NCBI GenBank assembly: GCA_947449125.1
Contig: CANFQR010000030.1
Span: 1 to 9,856, forward strand
DNA: 9,856 nt
Direction: 5' to 3'
Origin: Bacteroidota bacterium
GTDB taxonomy: Bacteria > Bacteroidota > Bacteroidia > B-17B0 > Aurantibacillaceae
Shown: positions 1 to 6,087 of the stretch, piece by piece
How the letters are laid out: every line of letters starts with the position of its first letter
Numbering within the stretch: the stretch's first letter is position 1
Notes under the pieces: model-generated
What the model saw: the letters and a program-made list of their open reading frames with translations, nothing else
Database searches by the model: none
Told to the model about the DNA's origin: nothing
Translations under genes and position numbers: made by a program

Positions 1-821
1 ATGTTGTTGTTGGCACAGGAGGTTATGCAAGCGGACCATTATTAAAAGCGGCTACTGCTAATAATATCCCATCTTTAATACAAGAGCAAAATTCATACGC
101 TGGAATTACAAATAAATTGCTTTCAAAAAAAGTTAGTAAAATTTGTGTGGCTTATGAAGGAATGGATAAATTTTTTCCTAAAGAGAAATTACTTTTAACA
201 GGAAATCCTGTTAGGCAGGATATTAAAAATGTTGACGAAAAGCGGAATGATTCATTTTCATATTTTAAATTAGATTCTTCTAAAAAAACAATATTAGTTG
301 TAGGTGGAAGCTTGGGGGCAAAAGCAATAAATGAAGCAATTCGTTTGGGCTTAGATTATTTTGTCGACAATAATATTCAATTGCTTTGGCAAACCGGAAA
401 AATTTATTTCGAAACTGCAAAAAAACAAAGTGAAAAATTCCAAAATAAAAATATAATTGTTGTTGATTTTATTTCAAGAATGGATTTGGCTTATGCTCTT
501 GCTGATGTTGTAATATCAAGAGCCGGCGCAGGCGCAATTTCTGAATTATGTATTGTACAAAAACCTTGTATTTTAATTCCACTTCCTACAGCAGCAGAGG
601 ATCATCAAACCAAAAATGCCATGGCCTTAGTAAATAAAGGAGCTGCAATTTTAATTAAGGATAAAGAGGCTGATAAAACTTTGGTTGATTCTGCCATACA
701 ATTAATAAAAAATATAGACGAACAAGAGAAACTAAAATTAAATATAAAACAACTGGCCTTTAGTAATTCAGCAAACCTTATTGCAAAAGAAGTATTAAAA
801 TTAGCAGGATATAACGTATAA
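1..821 (+). CDS. murG: UDP-GlcNAc:undecaprenyl-PP-MurNAc-pentapeptide GlcNAc transferase MurG (5' end missing)
   Basis: MurG transfers GlcNAc from UDP-GlcNAc to lipid I on the inner face of the cytoplasmic membrane, giving lipid II. The reading frame is open to the window edge (first full codon at position 3), so the gene starts outside; about 95 N-terminal residues, including the first glycine-rich loop, should be missing. Visible family motifs are GTGGYASGP (about 12-38), the stretch EQNSYAGITNK, GNPVR (201-215), the glycine loop GGSLGA (303-320) that opens the C-terminal Rossmann domain, SRAGAGAISE (516-545) and AEDHQTKNA near 596, which is the donor-sugar binding region. An in-frame TTG at 117 is internal and not the start. 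The stop TAA shares its last base with the ATG of murC (TAATG), so the two are probably translationally coupled. The assignment is secure from motifs and gene order. Confidence 0.96.
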   Translation, partial: VVVGTGGYASGPLLKAATANNIPSLIQEQNSYAGITNKLLSKKVSKICVAYEGMDKFFPKEKLLLTGNPVRQDIKNVDEKRNDSFSYFKLDSSKKTILVVGGSLGAKAINEAIRLGLDYFVDNNIQLLWQTGKIYFETAKKQSEKFQNKNIIVVDFISRMDLAYALADVVISRAGAGAISELCIVQKPCILIPLPTAAEDHQTKNAMALVNKGAAILIKDKEADKTLVDSAIQLIKNIDEQEKLKLNIKQLAFSNSANLIAKEVLKLAGYNV

Positions 822-2209
822 TGAATATTTTAAACTATAAATTATATTATTTTTTAGGGGTTGGCGGTATTGGTATGAGTGCCCTGGCACGTTTCTTTAA
901 CCATTATCAAAAACAAGTAATGGGTTATGATAAAACAGAAACTGCATTAACCATACAACTTCAAGTCGAAGGAATTAATTGTCATTACAATGATGATGTT
1001 GAAGGCTTGAAGTCAGTTTTTAAAATTTATAATAAAGAAGATGTATTAATTGTTTACACGCCTGCGATACCTAAAGAGCTTTTGGAATTTCAATATTTTG
1101 TGGAGAATAATTACACTGTTTTAAAACGCTCTGTTGTGTTGGGAGAAATTACAAAACAGTTTAAAACAATAGCTATTGCAGGTACACATGGAAAAACCAC
1201 CACCACCACATTAGTAACTCACTTGTTAAAAAGCGCAGGGGTTAATTGTTTTTCGTTTATGGGAGGCATTTCAAAAAATTACAACACAAATTTATTATTG
1301 GGCGACATTAATGATAAGAATGCATACATAGTTGTTGAGGCTGATGAATATGATCGCTCATTCTTAACTTTGCACCCTCACATCGCAGTAATTACAAGTA
1401 TTGACGCCGACCACTTAGATATTTATGGAAATGCAGAAAATGTTAAGGAGAGTTATTTTTTGTTCGCTCAGCAAATAAATAATGACGGAACATTGATTGT
1501 TAAAAAAAATGTTGATAACGATTTAGCGTTAAAGAATAAACACATTATCTACTCTTTAAATTTAGGTACGGAATATTGTGCTGAGGATATAACTATTAAC
1601 GATGCTCAATTTTCGTATAATATAAAGAGCCCACATGGAGCAATAAATGATGTCAGGCTTGGTTTACCAGGTCTTCACAACATTGAAAATTCAATTGCAG
1701 CAGTTGCAATTGCGCAAAATGTAGGGATAAAAAATGAAGCAATAAAACATGCTTTACGTTCTTTTAGCGGAGTAAAACGACGATTTGATTATAGGGTAAA
1801 AACTGAAAAAGTAGTTTATATTGATGATTACGCACATCATCCTGAAGAATTAAAAGCTACTATTTCATCAGTAAAAAAATTATATCCCGAAAAAAAAGTC
1901 ACCGGTATTTTTCAACCGCATTTGTTTAGTAGGACGAGAGATTTTATTGATGGCTTTGCATCAAGCTTAGATCTTTTAGATGAGTGTATTTTACTAGAAA
2001 TATATCCAGCAAGAGAGCAAAAAATAGAAGGTGTAGATTCAGCATGGTTACTAAGTAAAATGAAGTTAGGAAATAAAAAATTAATGACTAAACAACAGGT
2101 GTTAAACTATTTTACTGAGATTACTCCGCAAGTATTGCTAACAATGGGTGCCGGAGATATAGATGTATTAGTTGACCCACTTGAAACAATTTTAAAAACA
2201 AAAGTTTGA
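821..2209 (+). CDS. murC: UDP-N-acetylmuramate--L-alanine ligase MurC
   Basis: MurC is a cytoplasmic ATP-dependent ligase that adds L-alanine to UDP-MurNAc, the first step of the peptide stem. The 462-residue product is of normal full length for the family. The N-terminal UDP-binding Rossmann fold shows GVGGIGMSALARF (residues 13-25). The central ATPase domain shows the P-loop GTHGKTTTT (121-129), EADEYDRSF (173-181), DADHLD (195-200) and HNIEN (286-290). The C-terminal domain shows DDYAHHP (335-341), QPHLFSRT (365-372) and MGAGDI (442-447). These are typical Mur ligase residues, and the DDYAHHP plus QPHLFSRT pair is typical of MurC. The ATG overlaps the murG stop by one base; an AGGA lies 11 bases upstream inside murG but is only a weak ribosome site. 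The 3' end overlaps the ftsQ start by four bases (TTGA). Nothing suggests truncation. Confidence 0.98.
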   Translation: MNILNYKLYYFLGVGGIGMSALARFFNHYQKQVMGYDKTETALTIQLQVEGINCHYNDDVEGLKSVFKIYNKEDVLIVYTPAIPKELLEFQYFVENNYTVLKRSVVLGEITKQFKTIAIAGTHGKTTTTTLVTHLLKSAGVNCFSFMGGISKNYNTNLLLGDINDKNAYIVVEADEYDRSFLTLHPHIAVITSIDADHLDIYGNAENVKESYFLFAQQINNDGTLIVKKNVDNDLALKNKHIIYSLNLGTEYCAEDITINDAQFSYNIKSPHGAINDVRLGLPGLHNIENSIAAVAIAQNVGIKNEAIKHALRSFSGVKRRFDYRVKTEKVVYIDDYAHHPEELKATISSVKKLYPEKKVTGIFQPHLFSRTRDFIDGFASSLDLLDECILLEIYPAREQKIEGVDSAWLLSKMKLGNKKLMTKQQVLNYFTEITPQVLLTMGAGDIDVLVDPLETILKTKV

Positions 2210-3018
2210 AAAAACTTAATTATAAAAAAATATTAGTAACCGTTCTTTGGATTATTGCAATTGCAGGTCTGTTTAGTTCTTGGGCTTTTGTTTCTAAAAA
2301 AGAAGGAAATATTTTGGCAAGATCATTAAACATTAAAATTTGTAATAACGATGAAAATTTGTTTTTGACTGAAAATGAAATTATAGATTATTTTTCTGAT
2401 AGAAATGAAGTAATATTATTGAAAGAGTACAAAAACATTGATTTGCCCTTGTTAGAAAAGATTCTAAATGCTCATCCCGCTATAGAAAGTGCGCATGTTG
2501 CTAAAGATTTAAAAGGCGAAATAAAAGTTGAAATCATACAACGCACACCTTTGGTAAGAGTTATTAATATGAATGGGGAAAGTTATTACATAGATACTCA
2601 ATCCAAATTAATGGCACTTAGCGATAATTTTTCGGCACGAGTTATTATTGCTAACGGATATATTTATGAGCCAATGTCAAGAAGAAATCAATATTCAATC
2701 AACCAATTGAAAAAAAGTAAAGCACTCTGTGAAATAAGTTTACTTGATAATATTTATGATGTAGCTAATTTTATTAATCGCGATTCTGTTCTCTCTAATT
2801 TGATACATCAGATTTACATAAATAAAGAAAGAGAGATAGAGCTTTTTCCTGCAATTGGTAATCATAAAATTATCTTTGGCAATACCGAAAACATTGCCGA
2901 GAAATTTAATAAGCTTAAGTTGTTTTATACTGAAGGCTTAAATAAATCAGATAATTGGACAAAATATTTGAACATAAATTTAAAATACAAAAACTTGGTA
3001 GTTTGTACTAAAAAATAA
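2206..3018 (+). CDS. ftsQ: cell division protein FtsQ (POTRA-containing membrane protein)
   Basis: FtsQ is a bitopic inner-membrane division protein that links early cytoplasmic and late periplasmic divisome proteins. The 270-residue product has a short basic N-terminus (MKKLNYKK), one hydrophobic segment at about residues 9-29, and an extracytoplasmic part. Residues about 40-112 fit a POTRA domain (helices around TENEIIDYF and LLEKILNAHPAIESAHV, then a strand pair ending KVEIIQRTPLVRV), followed by the FtsQ beta domain (DTQSKLMALSD, RVIIANG, and a terminal strand pattern). The start is a TTG in a TTGA overlap with the murC stop; no ATG, GTG or other TTG lies before the membrane segment, so this is the only start that keeps the basic N-terminus. 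Primary sequence of FtsQ is poorly conserved, so identity rests on topology, POTRA pattern and its position between murC and ftsA. Confidence 0.92.
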   Translation: MKKLNYKKILVTVLWIIAIAGLFSSWAFVSKKEGNILARSLNIKICNNDENLFLTENEIIDYFSDRNEVILLKEYKNIDLPLLEKILNAHPAIESAHVAKDLKGEIKVEIIQRTPLVRVINMNGESYYIDTQSKLMALSDNFSARVIIANGYIYEPMSRRNQYSINQLKKSKALCEISLLDNIYDVANFINRDSVLSNLIHQIYINKEREIELFPAIGNHKIIFGNTENIAEKFNKLKLFYTEGLNKSDNWTKYLNINLKYKNLVVCTKK

Positions 3019-3022
3019 AAAC

Positions 3023-4381
3023 ATGGAAAAAGCAATGACTCAAAGTGGTACTAAATTGGCCTCAGAATTAGTGGTAGGCTTGGATATTGGAACAACTAAA
3101 ATTGCAGCAATTGTTGGCCGTAAAAATGAATTCGGGAAAATTGAAATTTTAGGTGTAGGAAAATCAGAATCTCTCGGCGTATCACGCGGTATTGTTGTAA
3201 ATATTGAACAAACTATTCAATCTATTAAGGCTGCGGTTTCAATTGCCGCCGATAAAGCAAATGTAGATATTGGCGAAGTAATTGTTGGTATTGCAGGGCA
3301 GCATATTAAAAGTATGCAACACAGAGGCATGTTTGTTAGACAAAGTATTGATGACGAAATTGATCAGAAAGATATTGATAATTTAATTGATAATATGCAC
3401 CGTCTGGTTATGAATCCGGGTGAAGAGATTATTCATGTTATTCCACAAGAATATATTATTGACAACGAGTCTGGCATCAAAAATCCTATTGGACATGCAG
3501 GAATAAGGCTCGAAGGAAATTTTCATATTATTACTGGTTTAATTTCGGCTGTAAAAAATATTTTTAAATGTGTTGATCGTGCAGGATTAAAAACGGTTGA
3601 TTTAAATCTTGAACCACTTGCCAGTGCAGATGCTGTTTTAAGTGAAGACGAAAAAGAGGCTGGTGTTGTTTTAGTTGATATTGGCGGTGGAACAACTGAT
3701 GTAGCTATTTTTTATGATGGTATTATTCGTCACACAGCTGTAATTCCATTTGGAGGCAATATTATTACCGAAGATGTAAAAGAAGGGTGCGGCATTATAA
3801 AAAAACAAGCCGAATTATTGAAAATTCGTTTCGGTTCAGCTATAGAACAAGAAAACCAAGACAATCAAATAATTTCAATTCCTGGGTTTAAACATGGACC
3901 ACATAAAGAAGTTTCAGTTAAATTCTTATCGCAGATTATTCGCGCAAGAATGGAAGAGATTTTAGAGTTTGTTTTATTTGAAATAAAAAGCAGTGGTTAT
4001 GAAAAGAAATTAGCAGCTGGTATTGTGGTTACTGGAGGAGGCGCTATGTTGAAAAATTTAAATCAATTAGTTATGCTAACCACCGGTATGGATTGCAGAA
4101 CAGGTACACCAAACGAGCATTTGGCTGGAGATGATGATGAGTTAAAAAATCCATTATACGCCACAGGTATAGGTTTAGTTATTAAGGGTATAGAAAAATA
4201 CGATAGAGATGCAAAACGAGGAACTAATAACATTAAAACTGACAATGAGGAATTAAAGACAGAAGAGGTTAAAGGTAAAGTAAAAGAAAAAGTTGCGGGT
4301 TATTCAAAGCCAAAATCAAAAGGAATTTTTGAAACTATAATTGAAAAAACCAGAGATATGTTTAGCGATGATGTTGAATAA
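3023..4381 (+). CDS. ftsA: cell division protein FtsA (actin-like FtsZ membrane anchor)
   Basis: FtsA is an actin-fold ATPase that tethers FtsZ filaments to the cytoplasmic membrane and recruits later division proteins. The 452-residue product shows phosphate-1 (GLDIGTTKIAAIVG, 19-32), the 1C/SHS2 region (about 85-170, with GIAGQHIKS), phosphate-2 (VDIGGGTTDVAIF, 218-230), and the adenosine loop (VVTGGGAMLKN, 335-345). After a charged, Lys/Glu-rich linker (about 393-433), the last residues GIFETIIEKTRDMF (434-447) form a probable amphipathic membrane-targeting helix, as expected for FtsA. The chosen ATG lies 4 bases after the ftsQ stop; a second in-frame ATG at 3035 is possible and would remove four residues. 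The leader is A-rich with no Shine-Dalgarno site. It precedes ftsZ, as in most bacteria carrying both. Confidence 0.97.
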   Translation: MEKAMTQSGTKLASELVVGLDIGTTKIAAIVGRKNEFGKIEILGVGKSESLGVSRGIVVNIEQTIQSIKAAVSIAADKANVDIGEVIVGIAGQHIKSMQHRGMFVRQSIDDEIDQKDIDNLIDNMHRLVMNPGEEIIHVIPQEYIIDNESGIKNPIGHAGIRLEGNFHIITGLISAVKNIFKCVDRAGLKTVDLNLEPLASADAVLSEDEKEAGVVLVDIGGGTTDVAIFYDGIIRHTAVIPFGGNIITEDVKEGCGIIKKQAELLKIRFGSAIEQENQDNQIISIPGFKHGPHKEVSVKFLSQIIRARMEEILEFVLFEIKSSGYEKKLAAGIVVTGGGAMLKNLNQLVMLTTGMDCRTGTPNEHLAGDDDELKNPLYATGIGLVIKGIEKYDRDAKRGTNNIKTDNEELKTEEVKGKVKEKVAGYSKPKSKGIFETIIEKTRDMFSDDVE

Positions 4382-4439
4382 TTTCTTAGGAATAATAATT
4401 ACAAAATAACATAATTACAAAAAATAAAATAATAAAATC
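4382..4439 (+). promoter_or_regulatory. AT-rich ftsA-ftsZ leader with a 12-base direct repeat
   Basis: This 58-base spacer is the longest gap within the division cluster and is almost free of G and C. It carries the 12-base direct repeat ATAATTACAAAA at 4395-4406 and 4411-4422, with starts 16 bases apart. The last part is A-rich and leads straight to the ftsZ ATG without a Shine-Dalgarno site, which fits translation initiation in Bacteroidota. I see no TTTG/TAnnTTTG promoter pair and no stable hairpin. The repeat may be chance in low-complexity DNA; a role in ftsZ translation is only inference. Confidence 0.35.
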
Positions 4440-6017
4440 ATGATGCAATTTGAATTACCACAAGAAAATGGCTCTATCATAAAAGTGATTGGTGTAGGCG
4501 GTGGCGGAAGCAACGCCGTTAATCATATGTTTCGCTTAGGAATTAAGGGTGTAGATTTTATCATTTGCAATACAGATAAACAAGCTTTGGATAAAAGCCC
4601 TGTTTCAAATAAAATTCAGTTAGGAATCAAATCTACAAAAGGTCTGGGTGCAGGTTCAATACCTGATGTTGGTAGAGATGCTGCCTTAGAATCAATAGAC
4701 GAAATAAAGAATTTTCTTACCGACAGCACACAAATGGTATTTATTACTGCTGGTTTGGGAGGAGGTACCGGTACCGGTGCAGCCCCCGTTATTGCCAGTG
4801 TTGCAAAGGAGTTAGGAATACTAACTGTTGGCATAGTTACAATACCTTTTGCCTTTGAAGGTAAAAAACGTCGTGCTCAGGCAGAGGCCGGATTAGAAGA
4901 AATGAAAAAGTATGTTGATACGTTATTAGTTATTGGAAATGATAAATTACGTGAGATATATGGTAATCTTAAAATGAGCGAAGCTTTTGAACATGCAGAT
5001 GATGTATTAACGGGTGCAGCAAAAAGTATAGCCGAAATAATAAGTTTACATATGCACATTAATGTTGATTTTAATGATGTAAAAACTGTTATGAAAGATA
5101 GTGGTGTTGCTATTATGGGTTCTGCTGTTGCCAGTGGAGAAAAGCGTGCAATTAAAGCTGTAGAGCAAGCATTAAATTCTCCTTTGTTAAATGATAATGA
5201 TATCAGCGGAGCTCGCCATGTGTTATTAAATATTACGAGCGGTACTGATGATATTGATATGGATGAGTTTGGTGAAATTACGGATTTTATTCAGGAGGCT
5301 GCGGGTGGCACAGCCGAGTTAATTACGGGTTATGGAACAGACGCATCGCTTGGAGACAATGTTAGCGTTACTATTATTGCAACTGGTTTTAAATCTAAAC
5401 AAACTACCGGGTTTGAACCATTAACATTTAAAGATCGCACAGTTGTTAGTTTAAACGAAAAGGTAACTGAAGAACCAGTAATTGAAAATAAGCAAACAAC
5501 AATAATTGATGAGATTCAAAAAGCTGAACCTTTTGTTTATGTTAAAGAAGAGGTAACACCTGAAATTTCTAAGGAAGTAAATATTATACCGATAGTTAAC
5601 GAAGTAAATAATGAGAATCAAATATCTGGAATAAACGAACCTAATCAAGTTTCGGATAGCATTAAATCAGATATACCTGAATTTACTTTTAACGAGATTG
5701 ATGCAGTTGAAAAAAATAATATATCAAGCGAAGTTGAAACTAATCACCTAAAAGATGAAACTGTATCTAGAAGTGAACAAATTAGGTTAGCTCAAGAGCG
5801 CATTCGCAAGTTAAAAGAAATTACACTTAAAATGAAAAGCCCGGAAGGATTGATTGCTTTGGAAAAACAAACTGCTTTTGAGCGCAAGAATATTAGTCTT
5901 GAAAATAAAACACCAAGCACTGAGTCAACTGTTTCGCGCTTTACTTTAGGTGAAGGCGAAGATAAAAAAATCGAAATCAGGTCTAATAATTCATTTTTAC
6001 ATGATAATGTTGATTAA
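4440..6017 (+). CDS. ftsZ: cell division GTPase FtsZ (Bacteroidota type with long C-terminal tail)
   Basis: FtsZ is the tubulin-like GTPase that polymerises into the division ring. The product has 525 residues, longer than the roughly 380-400 of many FtsZ proteins, because of its tail. The GTPase core (about 12-318) shows GVGGGGSNAVNHM (18-30), the tubulin signature GLGGGTGTGAAP (105-116), and the T7 catalytic loop NVDFNDVK (208-215) with both aspartates (D210, D213). The tail has an acidic, low-complexity linker (about 325-443), a basic helical block (about 444-485, RSEQIRLAQERIRKLKE onward), then a terminal peptide ending NNSFLHDNVD, which should be the conserved peptide bound by FtsA. The start is the first of two adjacent ATGs (4440 and 4443); either is possible. 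It is the last gene of the cluster and is followed by a strong terminator 18 bases after the stop. Confidence 0.98.
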   Translation: MMQFELPQENGSIIKVIGVGGGGSNAVNHMFRLGIKGVDFIICNTDKQALDKSPVSNKIQLGIKSTKGLGAGSIPDVGRDAALESIDEIKNFLTDSTQMVFITAGLGGGTGTGAAPVIASVAKELGILTVGIVTIPFAFEGKKRRAQAEAGLEEMKKYVDTLLVIGNDKLREIYGNLKMSEAFEHADDVLTGAAKSIAEIISLHMHINVDFNDVKTVMKDSGVAIMGSAVASGEKRAIKAVEQALNSPLLNDNDISGARHVLLNITSGTDDIDMDEFGEITDFIQEAAGGTAELITGYGTDASLGDNVSVTIIATGFKSKQTTGFEPLTFKDRTVVSLNEKVTEEPVIENKQTTIIDEIQKAEPFVYVKEEVTPEISKEVNIIPIVNEVNNENQISGINEPNQVSDSIKSDIPEFTFNEIDAVEKNNISSEVETNHLKDETVSRSEQIRLAQERIRKLKEITLKMKSPEGLIALEKQTAFERKNISLENKTPSTESTVSRFTLGEGEDKKIEIRSNNSFLHDNVD

Positions 6018-6035
6018 ATTGATTCATTGAAAAAT

Positions 6036-6070
6036 AAAAAAGCGACACATTAAATATGTGTCGCTTTTTT
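6036..6070. terminator. bidirectional intrinsic terminator between ftsZ and leuS
   Basis: A perfect inverted repeat pairs 6036-6050 with 6056-6070: a G+C-containing core GCGACACAT/ATGTGTCGC flanked by six A and six T, with a five-base loop TAAAT. Read on the plus strand it ends in a run of seven T (6065-6071); read on the minus strand it ends in TTTTTTATTTTT. It sits 18 bases after the ftsZ stop and 17 bases after the leuS stop, so it can end transcription of both convergent genes. Confidence 0.93.
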
Positions 6071-6087
6071 TGTTTAGTTAGGTTTTA

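Noticed and set aside
117..821. A start of murG at the TTG at 117
   Set aside because: The frame stays open to the window edge and encodes conserved MurG sequence (GTGGYASGP, EQNSYAGITNK) upstream of it, so the gene is simply cut by the edge.
2871..2878. TATCTTTG on the plus strand inside ftsQ as a possible internal promoter for ftsA-ftsZ
   Set aside because: There is no TTTG at the proper distance upstream, and this short motif is expected by chance in AT-rich coding DNA.
4764..4778. Tandem and palindromic GGTACCGGTACCGGT in ftsZ
   Set aside because: It is explained by the codons of the invariant Gly-Thr-Gly-Thr-Gly of the tubulin signature.
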